Source of the DNA: Agelaius tricolor
Lineage: Eukaryota; Chordata; Aves; Passeriformes; Icteridae
NCBI GenBank assembly: GCA_023055355.1
Contig: JALJCS010000022.1
Coordinates: forward strand, 8,479,001-8,543,000
Reading direction: 5' to 3'
Length of the DNA: 64,000 bases
The position numbers and the translations under genes were made by a program. Positions within the stretch are counted from its first letter, which is position 1, and the number at the start of each line of letters is the position of its first letter. Positions 46,501 to 60,043 of this stretch are shown piece by piece. The notes under the pieces were generated by a model. It had not been told where the DNA came from. It made no database searches and saw only the letters and a list, made by a program, of their open reading frames with translations.

Positions 46501-49500
46501 AAAGCTGATTCTCTGAGATCCACCCGGTCCCTTATTCACTGAACAGCCCACTTGAAGCAAGATCAGCTTCTTTGTTTTTTTTTTAATTTTATTTTTAAAA
46601 GATAAAATATTAAAGTGCAGTGCAGTATAGCTCATTCTTTCATAGAGCACAAGTGGCTCAGTTTTGGCAAGAGACAGGTTGAAATATCTGGGGACATATA
46701 TGCATGTGTATATATGGCTACAGACACATCATTAGTTCCTTCTGCTCAATACTACTTGCACATCATAGTTAAAATTCTGGAAGATAAACTAGGAAACCAT
46801 ATTTTCAGCAGTCTAACAGCACTGTCATAAAAATTCACAGCAGGCTGAAAATATCTCAGCTCAGGAGCTAATTACTTTAAAACATTTTTTTTTTTCTGGA
46901 AAAATCTTGTTTTCCCCTTGAGGCAGTGAGTTAGAAAGTGTATCCTTGTTTAAGCCTCCACGCCCCCCTTCCCTCATCTGCTGTAACTGAAAAACAGCTC
47001 CGTTATTTAGTTAAAACAATTGCAGACAAATTGAATCTGTAATGAAGATCAATTACTATTGGTATCTTGGAATGTTTTTACATAATTAAGTTCTAGACTT
47101 TCCCAAGCAGGTCTGGCTGCACAGGAATTAGAGATGAGGATTTGAGTCAGCACATGAGGCTGCTACAGAGCAGCGCAAAACCTGGAGCACTGGAAGAGCT
47201 CTGGGTGCTGTTTTATTCCTCTGACTTACAGAAGTGCTCCAACTCTCCCCCGAAGGTCTAGACCCTTGTTTGGGGGGCTGGATGAGTCCATCAATCAAAA
47301 AATGTTTTGTTCTAGAAAAGACTTTTGTCATTTATATCTTGAAGGGGAGTGGTTGCACAGCTTCAAGCTCAGCAAGGTCGTGAATGAAGGCAGCAAGACT
47401 GGGATGTCTGTGCCCGTGCAATGCCATTGCAGCTTTTTATTGCTTCATCAGAGATGCAGCTAGGTGGAAACTCACTTCAATTCTCCTTGCCCAGCTGTTC
47501 AAAGATGCTTTCTCTCTAAGTTTGACTACAAGAAGATCATTTTGTGGGCTGATTTCCAGTGGGCTGGTGCCCCCTGACCTCAGCAAATGATCAGCTCATT
47601 CATAAAGAAAGTCTTCCCCAGAACAAAAGTTAGGGTTGGTTGCTTGTTCAGGAAATTAGCTCCCTTTTCAGCATGCTGGAAGAAAAATACTCAAAGATCA
47701 GAGAAGCAGGAAGCAGAAGACTGGAAAAGCATCTTAAAAACTCTTCTCTCCTGTGGAACCGTGGTGCCAGGTGGACACAGTCACACACTCTGTATTTGTT
47801 GGGACCAAGTCAGTGTTTGTCTTGCATTTGGCCCAGGAAACTCTCAGAGCATCATGCCTGTTCTGCTATCTAGTGGCTATTCTTAAAAATACATCCAGTG
47901 CCACACAGCCTTAAAAAAAAATTAATCCTGCTTTTCCCCTCCTCCTTTATCGTATAACTTGTTCAATTATATTGTCTTTTCTTGTCTCAATTCCTATCTA
48001 CAATTATAGCTCCCCAAAGCAGCTATTGTATAACCTGTGGGTCTTGGATTAAGTTCAGTAGTCTAGTTGACCCTCCTCCTGACCTTCACTTAATTAAATA
48101 CAGGATTAAGCCCAAGACGTTTGCAACTCCGGGCTCAGGTTAAAGCAGGGGGAGCTCAGAGCTGGCAATGAACTGTCTGACGTTCATGAATGAGCTCACC
48201 TGGCCTTGTGAAACAGCAGAAAGTGCCTGTTGCTCTGAAAGGGCCACTGCTTTTAACTCTTTCCTGGTGGATCCCTCCCTGCCTGTGAATGGAGCCCTGT
48301 GGGAGGATGGGAGAGGTGATGTTGAGCAGGACGGGGCTGGATGGCCGCAGCCGCCTTCCCCAAATCATGGTAAAAATGGGAAGAACAAAGTCTCACCACC
48401 ACTTTTGGGAGAAGTTCAATGTCAGAGAGGCTGTTAAGGGCTCTGAGTGCTATCCCAGTGACCTGAGGAGTTTTTCAATAATTTTAATCAGAACATTGTT
48501 TTCCTCCTCCAGGTTTCTGCTGCCAGGGCTCGGGATCAGCCCCAGCAGATAATCAGCATTTCTTTGAAGCTCCTATGGAAGCATGGATTATCTTTTTTGC
48601 TGTCAGAAACACAGGCTAGTTAAAGCTAAAATAAGTCATAAATTAGCAAAAAAGGGCACCTAATTATAAAAATGAGGTATATATAAAACAATTCTCTCTT
48701 CTGTAAGCACAAGAATGAGTATTCTTCAAAAAAAAAATTATTTACGTTTAACCCTTGACAGAGAGCATTCCTGTTTGACTGAAATAAAACAGAATAACAG
48801 CCTTGGGTGTGTTGGGAGTCCCTGCATTTCTTTCTGAAGCACACACCAGCCTGTGTCATCTCTGGGATATTTGGATAAGGAGTTGCCCAGGTTAGAGCTG
48901 GGGGTGCAGGGACACTTTGGTACAGCTGAGCTTTCCTAGAGCAGTTGTGTGGGTATTCCCCAAAGCTTTCTTCCAGAACCTGAGTTACCAAAATCAGTAG
49001 CTCATCCTATATTTGTGTATTAAAGGGAAGAGAAACAACCCCATGCTGGCCCAAATCTCCAGAGAGTGTGAATCAAAGGAGAAAATGGATCAAAACTGGC
49101 TTTCACTTTTTCTTTTTCACTTTTTCTTCTAATATGGGGCACTAGAAAACTGCCTGTTAAATTTTACAGGGCAAATCTAAAGCCTCACACGTAAGAGGGA
49201 TAATACGGATGTTACATTCTGTACATTTCCCATTGTGTCTGGCCATAAATGGGAATTTTGAGAAAGAACATCCCATTATTACTGTTAAGGGACTTTTTTG
49301 AGGGTTGTCTGTACAGGATGCAGAACTTAATGGAGCTTTTAAGTGCACACAGGAAATCCTGCTGTGTTCCAATAGACAGAGCATGAGGATGAAATCTGGA
49401 AACAGCTGGGAGACAAAGTCCCAGACTACAAAAACTTGTGTTTTAAGCAAGTGGGTAATTCTTAATGAAAATTGAATTTGTACTTAAACATTTTACACTT

Positions 49501-51336
49501 TGAAAGATAAAACATCTCTTCTCTTTGCTAGCCCAAGCAGAAATAAAGGGAGAAAAACTGGAAGAAAAACCAAGGGTTATTGAACAGAAGTTCAGTGTTT
49601 AGTTTGCATCCTCTAATACTTATCTGCAGACCATTTTTTCCCAGTGTGAGGCACACACTGAGCTTGTAAATTACAAATTCCCTGAAAAAATCAGTGGTTT
49701 TCTGCATATCAAGCTACAATCTCTTCACCAGAACCAAACCCAGCAGGCACAAGGCCCAGCAGCAGCAGCTCTGAAGAGTCTCAGTGAATGCACCATCCAG
49801 TGAAAGAACAATTCCAACCACATTATTCAGGGTGTCTTGTATCATCTCTATAACGTATATTGACTTTTTTTTGCTGCTGTCTGCTTTGCAAATGTCATGT
49901 CACGCAGGATAAAATGAAGAGCAGTACCAGGAAAACCACATAATCTGACTGGGTCAGGGACTGAGCTCCTGGGAAAGCCACAGGAGAACTCTCAGCCTGA
50001 ACTTTGCCAGGTAATCAGCATTCAGGTACTTCAGGCTTTTAAATCCATGGCATTAGCTGGAGAGCATTTGTCTAAGATGTCCGTCACTGGTGACAAAGAG
50101 TTTGTTTGTTTTTAAAATCTGCTTTAAATCTAATGGGCTACTGAATCTCCCCAAACTCCATTTGACAGTATTATTTTTCCAGATTAATTTTTTTTTAAGA
50201 ACAAAGGAGCTTGACACCCCATACAATGTGGAATAAAAACTTTGAAAATGAATAAAAAGCAACCCCGTGACTAATACATTCACTATGTGAAGGAGCAATG
50301 GCTTAGTGGATCTCCTATTTCATAGGCAAAAATGCAGAGATTGCCTCTTTTGTCAGTTCATAGATAAAATCCTATTCTTTGTAATCCCTGAAGAAACAAA
50401 TCAAATAAGCTCTGGCTGAGCTAACCATTTTCAATCCATCAAAGCAATCAAATTCTGTTTACCTGAATCAGAATGATTTCTAAAATGTTATTAAAAAGTA
50501 AAATGGAGTTTAACTATTCCAAAAAACTGAAAATGATGTGCAAACACAAAAGGGATAAGATTTCAGTAATTATGTAGACACAAAGTCGGTGCCATCATTT
50601 GTACCACAATACAATGTAGCTATGGCATATAAAGATAAAGCTTCCTTTGTCTAACATTACTGCTGCAAGTGATGCATAAACATAATTAATGTAAGAAGTC
50701 TTCAAAGGGGCGAATATTCATTTAGTCAGTTAGTTTTATTGCTCTTTCAGGCAAACAAAAGTTTTATAATTTAATAAACCAATTAACTGATTATATATTT
50801 CACCCAAAATATTTGTATATCACACATTACTATCATTTCACCAATTGCCATGGTTTTTCACACAACAGAGCCAGCGTGTGGTGCTACAGTTAAAGCATTT
50901 TATTTAATGTTCATTTGCTTTGCCCATTATTCTGGAATGAATGCCATGAGAGGCTTCTGCCAAACTAGATTCCCCAAATTCAGCATCAGGGTTCATCCAA
51001 ACCCTCTGCTGTAGTACCTCTGAAATAAAATCATTATGTTGGTTCTCTGTCACCATCCTTGAACTGAGCTACATGAAAAATAGGGGGTTTTTGTTTGGCT
51101 TTTATTTAATGAATTCATTTAGGAGGGTTCATGGTTAGATTTTGCCTTCAGTCTACAATTCAAAAATAGCTTTGCTTCTTTAGTTGCTGAGATCTAATAG
51201 AGACTGTGACATCTGCCATTGTACTTCTGTGCTCTGTCAAAATACAGCCCTAAATTTGTCAAAGCTAGGACACAAAAATTATGTCCTTGTTCAGTGTGGA
51301 ATAAAACCTCATCTGATAGTTATTTCATTGCATAAT
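46501..51336. other. Non-coding DNA, no gene seen
   Basis: No transposon is recognised. Segment 46960-47100 holds AT-rich, complex sequence with TTATTTAGTTAAAACAATTGC and ATCAATTACTATTGG motifs. The GC-richer part 47130-48560 has overlapping frames (up to about 100 codons) on both strands without signatures. T/A homopolymers lie near 46885 and 48730. Confidence 0.5.
50560..50860. promoter_or_regulatory. Candidate conserved non-coding element
   Basis: Complex AT-rich DNA with ATGCATAAAC then ATAATTAATG (near 50673-50691), GGGGCGAATATTCATTTAG, and TTAATAAACCAATTAACTG followed by ATTA (near 50770-50793). Retained CpGs at AAGTCGGTGCC and GGGCGAAT stand out. There is no repeat content. Function is inferred from motif density only. 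Confidence 0.22.
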
Positions 51337-51480
51337 GAGAGGCAGCATATGCCAGTGGTTAGCATGAGACTGAAAGTGGGAACTCAGCCATCTGTTTCCA
51401 GCAAAAACCGTGCCTGTGTGTTTCTGGAAAAATCTTGTCCCTCTTGTGCCTCAGTTTCTCAAGCAAAATTGGGGATAAAT
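51337..51480 (+). mobile_element. MIR (CORE-SINE) copy with tRNA-like head
   Basis: Plus-strand order: AGAGGCAGCATATGCCAGTGGTTAG (MIR head, GGTTAAGAGC region), then CATGAGACTGAAAGTGGGAAC (GGAGCCAGACTGCCTGGGTTC region). After the central part come AATCTTGTCCCTCTTGTGCCTCAG and TTTCTCAAGCAAAATTGGGGATAA (consensus CTCTCTGTGCCTCAG-TTTCCTCATCTGTAAAATGGGGATAA). The tRNA-derived promoter region and CORE are both traceable, which is unusually complete for a bird MIR. Confidence 0.75.
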
Positions 51481-52045
51481 TGTTAAAATGTGGGAGCCAT
51501 TCCTAATGCTCTGACGTGGCCAGCAAGGAGCAGAAAGGGCTCGTGCAGCGAATTATGTTCAGCCAAAGCAGATTCTGCCTCATGGTACAGCCCCACTCTC
51601 AGCTCCATGGAATGCTGGAGCCATGGATGACCATCCATGGAAGTTCAGTGGGCAAAATACTCAGGCAGTGAAACTGTCCAAGAGGAAATAAATCAACCCC
51701 TCCTTCTGGGCTCTGAAAATCAGCAGTGAGTTTTAGTTCAGAAACTTCTATTTTGTGCAGGAATACAATTCCTAGAAACTTTGGAATCTGCAGTGCCTCC
51801 CTGGGCCCTCCCTGTATGAGTCAGAACCCATCAATGTCTCTGTTTTTTCTCAAGCTTTCATTGTGTTTCAGTATGTCTGGAGGAACCAAAAGGCATTTAG
51901 TCCAGCTGCACTTTTTTTTCCAATCCCCTTCCTTCTATGCGTGTTGTTTTTTAAAGAAAAAAATTACTATTTCTGCAATTATTGGTAGTAAGAACACCAA
52001 ATTATTGTATCCACAAAAAAAGGAAAACAAAAACAAAACCACAAA

Positions 52046-52055
52046 CCCCCCCCCC
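52046..52055. repeat. C10 homopolymer in A/C-rich tract
   Basis: Ten C follow an A-rich AAAACAAAAACAAAACC tract. A prolonged C run is rare in this AT-rich window. Confidence 0.8.
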
Positions 52056-52207
52056 ACAACTTTTGATATTTTGTCTTTGCAGCTGGTAGTTTAACTTTCA
52101 CATTTTGCTTTCCCATGCAGCAAGGTGCTCAACTGCATTGATAAATTTTAAGTAATGAGGAATACACCAAAATGTGCAGTGCTGTCCCTCTCATATACAC
52201 ATGCACA

Positions 52208-52223
52208 ACCACACACACACACA
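52208..52223. repeat. (CA)n microsatellite
   Basis: Short CA repeat after CACAAC; about seven units. Confidence 0.75.
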
Positions 52224-52618
52224 AAATACTCAGAACATTAAAGAAAGCTGTTAAGCTAATCTGGTGCATCTAAATGGGCAATATATATTGAATCCATGCT
52301 CCATTGATCATAATTATTGCAGTGCCCTTTATCAAGTAACCATCTTAAACCATTATTTAGAGATCATTTTGCTTTCCATTACTGTCACTATATTGCAGAA
52401 TTTGCTAGGAATTGGAGGCTGTGTGATAGAGGGGTGTGCAGTTGTATTAGTCTGGAATCTGCTCCTGTTATCCAACAATGTTTCTAAAATGAGAGACTTA
52501 GTGCCGTGTTCACACAACTTTTGGGCAGCCTTTACCTTCATTCTGGAGTGACAAGTCACTCACATAAGCTTTGTTTGCCACATAACTCCTTCCTACCTCG
52601 AATTCTTTGCATATTTCC

Positions 52619-52639
52619 CTTTTTTTTTTTTTTTTTTTT
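52619..52639. repeat. T20 homopolymer
   Basis: About 20 consecutive T. On the minus strand this would be a poly(A) tract, but no retrocopy is recognisable to its right. Confidence 0.8.
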
Positions 52640-53389
52640 ATGAGAGTACAGCCTGTATGTATTGAAAAGCATTTCTTATGATGTAACCAAGAGTGGCTAA
52701 ATGGCTGCACTACTGCTCTGTGTGTTTGAAATGACTCATGAACCTCCACAAAATCATTATTACTCTTTAGGTTATGTGAAAGAAGGAAAGAGCAGCATTT
52801 TATTCTCAGCTGGCCCTCTCAAACTCTGCATCACACAAACAATAACATAATTGCACAAAACTGGGTCTAGGAACATCTGAAGCTGAATTCAAAGTACAGT
52901 ATTTTCACAAGTACTCAGAAAACACCTGGCTTGTTTGCCTTGTAAGAAGATTAGAGGAACACAGTGAGAAAGAAGAAAACATGGTTCTTAATGAGACCAG
53001 CATCATTTTAGACTGAATCCCTATCCCAAGCCTCTCAAGGAAATACACCTGGCATGTGCTGCATGCTGTGTTATTAATAGATGTATCAGGAACACAGGTG
53101 TTTAAGCTGATATTTGCCAGTTTAACCAGGTGGTAAGGAGATTTTAATGTCTCACAAAAGTAAGAGGATGGAAAAACAGAAGTTTCAGACACTCATCATG
53201 AGTGTTAGGCTGTGAAATGGTACTAAACATGTTGGATATAACTAAATCAGCATTAATCTTACGACTTAGAGCGAGGTGTGCAGCATATTAAGAGATCAGT
53301 TCAACTCCTGATCAGAGTTTGTCCCAGGCCTTAACACTGAAGTGTGGGAGTCCTTATGAGCAGCCTGGATACTCAGGAGCCCTGTGTAT

Positions 53390-53545
53390 ATCACAGCCCA
53401 AGTGACCTCTGGAAAAAATAATCTAACCTTTCAAAGCTTATTTTTCCTATCTGTAAAATGAAGATAATAACCTTCCTAATCTCAGGACTTGTGAGACTTT
53501 AATTGATTATTAGCATTTGTATAATCATTTTGAGCTCCAGAGGAT
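53390..53545 (+). mobile_element. MIR (CORE-SINE) copy
   Basis: The plus-strand block AAGTGACCTCTGGAAAAAATAA leads into TCTAACCTTTCAAAGCTTATTT. TTCCTATCTGTAAAATGAAG, ATAATAACCTTCCTAATCTCAGG and TTGTGAGACTTTAATTGATTATTAG follow. The MIR consensus has AGTCACTTAACCTCTCTG, TTTCCTCATCTGTAAAATGGGGATAATAATAGTACCTACCTCATAGGG and GTGAGGATTAAATGAG in that order. The match is clear although diverged. Confidence 0.8.
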
Positions 53546-56500
53546 GCATATGCAGTGCATATGTAATGTAGCAGGTAAACATCCTGCTCAGCTTGGGGAC
53601 AGTCATCAAATCTTATCTTGTTGGGGCTTAAGGTCAAAGGCAGAGAGAAGGTACCTGAACCTGATAAGGGCTTAAGTGTTACAGGAGAACTACTTATGTT
53701 CTGAAGAAGTCACCTCTATCACTCTCTTCTTGCCTCTAATCTGCTCTCAGATGCTGTGTCTGCCACTATCAAGCTATGATCTCTCTCTTTCTCCATGCCT
53801 GAGGAAAGGCATATTGACTAAACTGGGTTGGCAAGCTAGGGGAGAAAATGTTTAGTGTCTTCATAGACAACAGCAGCTCTGAGTTTGCTCACTTCTTGTC
53901 TCTGTCAAATCTCTTCCAGCCTCCTTAGCCCATAAAAAGCCTTGGTGGAGGGAAGTGAAGGAATTAAATTAATTTGTCTGACCAAACTCTAACGTTGCTC
54001 AGAGAGCAGCTAAGCTATTTCAGGGTTCAGACCACTTGTAGATGTAGATGTACAACCAAATCTCTGATATAATTTCAAAGCTTTGTTACTCTGCAGCCAC
54101 CCTGGGTGTACATTACATAGAAGAGTAATGGCATAACTGTGAGCTGGGCAAAGAAACTTCTGTTTGTGCAAGGTTTTAACAGAGGTATTTGGGTGCTAAA
54201 ATTTGCAGTATGGGATGCTCTACAACTGGCATCTTGATATCTGAAATATTTTTCCGGTTGCTCTGGCTGTGGAAATCAGTAGAGCAACCCCTAAGGACCC
54301 GTGAAGGAGAAACTGGGAGGTGTGGGGTCAGGTGTGGTTGATGGTGTAAGTCAAGCAGAACAGAGTCCATGTCAATGCAGGTCTCACATACATTTGGTCA
54401 CTGCTTTCATGGGCTTTGTTTTTAACTCCATCTAAAACTGCAATGTCGATGAATACTTCTCTCTTTCTCTCTCTTTCCATGAATATTTGCAGTGGACTGG
54501 GAATCACCCACTCATTGTGACTGCACAGAAGAAAGGCAATATGGACCGTTCAGAATGAACTGTGACCTGTGTGAGATGGAGCAAAATGAAGTTCACTGTC
54601 CCCTGAACAAGGCCAGTGTCCACAGACACAGAAGAGTGCTTTGATGAACCACTGGTCTCCTCTGTTACACTGCCCAGTGTGCAGAGCTTTAACAGGACTT
54701 TGCATTTGTTGTGCTTTGGGGTGCAGTGCCTTCCACAGTAATTCCTGCATAGGGACTGTCTGCAGCACCTCTGTCCCTTCAGAGCAAAATTAATCTCTGC
54801 CATGCATGTAAGTATGACTTCACTCCAGATGGGGTGTGAGTTACCACCAATAACCTTCTCCTGAAAATGTTGATGACAGAATATGATTCAGAGAGATGTT
54901 TTGCTCAAACTTTCATTTTTCTCCATCATATTGGTGATCAGGAGTGTCAGGATGATTAGTCAGAAAAAGCATTAATTAATATAAGGAGTCTTGTGAGGGA
55001 GTGTGCAACCTAGTGCTACATTCAACAATTTGTACCTCCCTAGGTTAGGCTAAGCCCGGCTAATTTCCATTTTCTTCTGGATATTACATAATGCAGATAC
55101 CAATTTTGCAGTTCAAAACCTTTCTAGTTAATTAGAACTTAATTGTCTTTAACAGTGCAAAATATGTTTGCCTTGCTTCTTCCATCCTTTAGAAAGGGAG
55201 TGTCCTTGAAAATATCAAGGAGACGGAAAAGGCAGCCCTGGCTCTGCCCTGCTGTGAATCTGCTGCTCTGTTTATTGGTTTTTTACCAGCTCAAGGCATT
55301 TCAGGAAACTCTGTAAACTGATTTGCAAGCAAAACTGCTCTGTCTTTGCCAGTGTTGCCAATTTTAAGCAGTCTTTGGAGGCCTTACTCATGGTCCCACC
55401 CAGGTACCCTGTGTCTATAAAAGCATCACACCTTTAAACATAAAACATAAACTTGTTTGTGAACAAACAACTCAACTCCTTTACCCTACAAGAACTAGAA
55501 AAATCTGAGCATTTATGCAGTAGGGTGGAGGGAATCTGAAGGACAGTCAGGTTAACTTTGTAAAATGACTCAAAAAGTACCTTGGATACTGAGCAGCCAA
55601 CTTTGACTGCGTTTCCTAAACTTCCTTGGGGTTAACAATAAAATTCAAATTAAAGTCTTTATTCTGCCCCAAGATTGGTGTTTGCAGCTTGCTGCTTATC
55701 AGGTTACATCAACTCCTGCTTTGCCATGCCACACAGCAGATCCTACAAGGTGTAGTGTTGATGGATGGGAACAGCCCCTTGAGGCTCAGCTCATGTGAGT
55801 CATTAGAGAAAGATTTATTTCTCCTTCACTTAACAAAGGAGGCTTCCCACATGTGATTTTAAAAGTGTTTACATTGAATGTATTGACTAAGTTTGATTAA
55901 GTAATTGGAGTTGCATAATTAATACCATTAAGAAAGATTAATGATTTCTTGAACAGATAAAAAAAATATGTCTTCTGAAATAAAGTTACATAGGTAAATT
56001 AAAAATGAAAGAATGCAGTCAGCATCACAGGTAAAGCCAAGTAAAAAACCCAGAGTAACTGTATACTTCAGAGCAAATACATAGCTTGTATTTTTAAATT
56101 TTTCTCCAAAGCTAAGCTGTTTCTTCTTGTCAAAGTATAAGTCAATTATACTGTAGCACAAAGAGAAATCTGCAGTATTTTACTGTCATTGTTGGTAATT
56201 TGTCCCTTAGGGTGTTAGTATTCCTACATAATTGCATATTGTCTCTCCCTGTAACATTTTCTACTTTCTTTCTCTGTTAGAACAACATAAGAATTATTGC
56301 ATCCATGGGTTTTAGCAAATTATCCAGCTAACTTGATTTACATTCTATTCACAAATAGAATTACAGAAGGGAAAAATAAATTGGCTTTGTTTTTTTTCCT
56401 TAACTATCGTTTGGCCCCGAAAGATTAGAGTTTGTTGGGTTTTTTTGGTTGGTTTTTTTTTTTTTTTACTTTGTGTGAGCTTTCTTTAAAAGTATAACCA

Positions 56501-57805
56501 ATGCAACTGTCTGCAGACCATATCTGGTGTTTTGAAAGAGATTTACTCAGTGATAACAATATCAATTTACAATTGTGTTCCCCTATTTTTGTTTCTAAAT
56601 ACTGGAGATGGCAGTACCATGCCAAATTCCCATCCTCTTAAATATGGATACCCTGGTGAATGTGCTGTCCTAAGCTTTGGCAGATTTCTCATCTGAACAG
56701 ACTTTAGGATGGATGGAGCAGTGACAAGTGCCTGCCTTCAGGGCTGCTGGATCATAATTTTGGGTCCTGCTTGGTTCCCAGAGCTTCCAGACCCTGCAGT
56801 CACCAAAAAAGCAATTCTCTTAGTGAAATCTTCTGAGGATGCTCAGATTATCCAGGATTGTAAACATGCTGGTTAATTGTGAAAACCTGAAGAAGGACCT
56901 TATCAGCTCCTTGAGAGACAGGGCAAGAGAACTGACGTTGAAATTTGATATGGGTGAAGGCATTGTGATGAAAATGGAAAAATACTTAATTGTGCACGTA
57001 CTGGAGTCCTGTTTGTCTTTAGGCATTAGGAACAGTGTTAGGGTTATAGTGAGTAGTTTTGCAGAAAAATCTGCTTAAAGCCAGACCCTAGTCAAAACAA
57101 TTATGTGGATGCTACAAGGAAAGAAATCGAGAACCACACAGGAAATACAATCATGCCCCTTTGTGGATTCAGGATGTGCACAACGGGATGTGTAGACCTG
57201 GAGAAGGCCAGAAAATGGTGACTCAGACACAATTTTCAGTGATTTCCATTTGAATGGATGTTGAGCCCAGCCTGGAGAGGCTGCTCTGGTGTGTGACCTC
57301 TGTGGCCAAACAGTGGTGACCTTGTCAGGTCTGCCTGAACTGGAAACCTGGAAAGCTCAGGCAGCAGAGATTTGTGTGTGGACACGAGCTGCAGAGCAAG
57401 TGGAGACCCATTTGGCACCGTTGTTGCTGCTGAACTGACAGGCAGGAAAAAGAGGAGCCTGGCTGTAATTAACAAAGCAGCTTAACTACTAATACCTTGG
57501 TAATGTCCCTCGTACTGTAGATGAAAGGCTCAATTGGTAATTTGAAATGAGAACAAACACACTGAAAGGATGGTGGCTGTGAGAAAAAGGAGCACATGAA
57601 AACAGTAATTTATCCAAAACAGCAAGTTTTTGGATGTGCTTACAGGGTCTCCTGTGGATGCTGTAATCTGCTTTTGCAACTGCTTTTCACAGCCTAAAGC
57701 AGGTGAACTGAAGTTTTGTGCAAGTCTTGCTCAGGAGCTTCCAGAGCAGTTCAAACAGGATTTTACCATTATGGAAGCACCACAAAAAAACCACGGGCAC
57801 ACAAA
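53546..57805. other. Non-coding DNA, no gene seen
   Basis: GCATATG occurs twice near 53548-53563. A CT-rich microsatellite-like run lies at 54456-54478 and a T-rich pair of runs at 56436-56470. Open frames at 54504-54803 (minus, 99 codons) and 56839-57078 (plus, 79 codons) lack signatures. No transposon is recognised. Confidence 0.5.
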
Positions 57806-57845
57806 TACCAACCAAACAAAACCAAACCAAATCAACCAACCAAAA
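57806..57845. repeat. (CCAA/CAAA)n simple repeat
   Basis: ACCAACCAAACAAAACCAAAC, then CAAATCAACCAACCAAAA: imperfect CCAA and CAAA units over 40 bases. Confidence 0.8.
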
Positions 57846-60010
57846 TGCTCTTTGAAGGGTTTTTAGAGTATAATCTGCATCAATCAGAAAATTTAACAAG
57901 AATGCAACTCCTGTCTGGGAAGTGAAAAAACATTAGCACATTTTCAGCAGGTAGTTTTACTGGGGGAGGATGCTTTTGCCAAACAGAAACTTCACAAAAC
58001 TCTAAGCAGGAAATAGGGTTTTTTAGACACAGAGGATGTCTGTACAGAGTGACTTTGCTTTGCAGCATTGGAATTGTATTGTATTGCTATTTTAGACCCC
58101 ACAACTTCTTACTGCACTGTATTGCTGGTGCTATCATTGCAAAGTAGCAGAACAGGAAGAGGAGATGAACCAGCAGACTTAAACACAAAAGGTGTGGGAT
58201 CCCCTAGGAAGACCTCTCATTTCCCAGTGGATCTGGCACTCCAGGAGCCCAGTCCATCCCACTGTGTGATGCAAAAGTGCCAGGCTGTGTCCTCACCCTG
58301 CTGATTTGGCTGCCTGCACTGAACCTTTCCTAACAGGGCCTGACACTGGGCAGCAAATGTACTGAGAGATCCCTGGGATCTTGTTGAGTGAGGTGGAGCA
58401 AAGCTGATGACATGATCCATTTCCAGTTTCTGTTTGGTTGGCATCCTTTGAACATGAGAACACTGGGGAATTCCCTTTACCAAGAATTGCTTTATATGGA
58501 GAAAAAGAAATGTTTTCGTGTGTCACAGATGTAATTTCTGGGGGAAATACATCAATCTTCTAATAACTCTTTGGTACAGTAAGTGTGAATCCCTCCTCAT
58601 GGCCAGCACAGCTCTATCATAGCTATCACAGGTAACCAGAGAAGTATTTCTTAAGGTAGAAAGGCAATGAGTCTGAATCTGACAGGTAATTCCTTCCCAG
58701 GTATCAATCCAGAAATTATTTGTTAAAAAAGATTTTTTTTTTTTCCATTTTGAAATCCAGATGATGAATTTTCCAGCATTCCAATTCTGTCTGCCAGAGT
58801 TCCTACTCTCATGGCTTAGTGGCTCTTTGTATTCATTGCCCATACAGCATGGGCTATGTTTGCTTAGCTCTCCTCCTCCTCTTCCATTTCTCATGAATAA
58901 CAAAACCACAGGAATAGGCTGAATGTCTCTGGAATCATTCAGGTAGCAGATGAACTTTGAGTGTTGACTTTTTCACCCTCACAGGCATTGTCCATTTACT
59001 TTCTTCTTATATCCCTGCTCTAATTTGTACAAAGCTATTTGTGATTAGCTGGCATTTACAACCAGGTATTGATTTTTTTATTAATTTATAAACAGTTCAA
59101 ACAAACAGTGGTAGTCAATTCTAGGAGTAATCCCCCAGGAGGTTAGGAAAGATACAGACAAGTGCACAATCTGAAGGCATTGCACAATGCATTAATGGGA
59201 TAAGATTTCAGATGTCTGTGTATGCCTTCACAATATCCCTTTGTCTATGTATTGAAGCTGGTAAATACAAATGTTAAGGGAACATTTTTAGCAAAATGTT
59301 GTCAGCATTTTAGATTATTCTACCTCATATCAAAAGCAGCATGGCTATAAAGATGTGCTGGCAGCTGACAAGGAATCCCCTCTGACTGAGCTCAGGGATT
59401 TTTGAGGAAAGAGAGTCCTGTGTTAATCACACTGAACACCAAATGCCAGAGGCAGGGACAGAACAGGTACTGCAGTGTCTTAGCTCAGAAGAAAGGAAAA
59501 TTCCAGCTGGGGATCCCCCAAGTTGGTTCAAGGCTGTTCAGGGACAGGATGGAACACACACCAGTCCAGTGTCACAGGGGTGGAGCTACTGATCACCTTC
59601 TGTGGGATACACACAGTGTTTGGCTGGGCAGGCTGCAGCAAAGAAAATATTTACATGTACAAGGGTCTTTCTATAAAAACTCTAGGGATACGACAAGATT
59701 TCTTTCTCCAGGTGTCAAATTTCTCTTTTTTTTTCATGTATTGATAAGCATTCCCCAGAGTGTGGATGTGGTATGTCTGCTGGGACAATTGTTTTCCAGC
59801 AGAGCTAAATTTAGTGAAATAGATGGTTTAATTACACGAATGTTTCAGAGGAGAAATATTTCATTGTCCTTATAAACACCCACATCTATTTTAAATAAGC
59901 GTTTCAGTGGTGTGTTAGCCTGAGTGCTCTTGGGAGATTTTGTAGGAATATTTGACTTGAAATGAGGATCATTCCATGCCTCACTAAGAGACAGACTGCA
60001 CAGGGCATCC
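57846..60010. other. Non-coding DNA, no gene seen
   Basis: The longest plus-strand frame in this part is 59402-59875 (157 codons from its ATG). Its product is basic at the start and ends in a hydrophobic stretch with no recognisable domain, and another plus frame is open within it. I judge it non-coding. No repeats beyond homopolymers are recognised. Confidence 0.45.
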
Positions 60011-60043
60011 TTCTGAATGCATAGATTCTGAATGCATAGATTC
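60011..60043. repeat. 15-bp tandem duplication
   Basis: TTCTGAATGCATAGA occurs twice in perfect tandem, followed by TTC of a third unit. Confidence 0.95.

Noticed and set aside
52619..52639. T20 run as the poly(A) tail of a minus-strand processed pseudogene
   Set aside because: Nothing to its right reads as a coding sequence or untranslated region of a known transcript, and no target-site duplication is visible.
53575..53600. GTAAACATCCTGCTCAGC resembling the miR-30 family
   Set aside because: It matches the seed-like TAAACATCC, then diverges, and no complementary arm forms a hairpin nearby.
56839..57078. 79-codon plus-strand frame with charged, helix-like residues
   Set aside because: Short, unrecognised, and with no supporting segments upstream or downstream.
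59402..59875. 157-codon plus-strand open frame
   Set aside because: No domain, signal peptide or homology is recognised. A second plus frame is open inside it, and no promoter or poly(A) context is visible.
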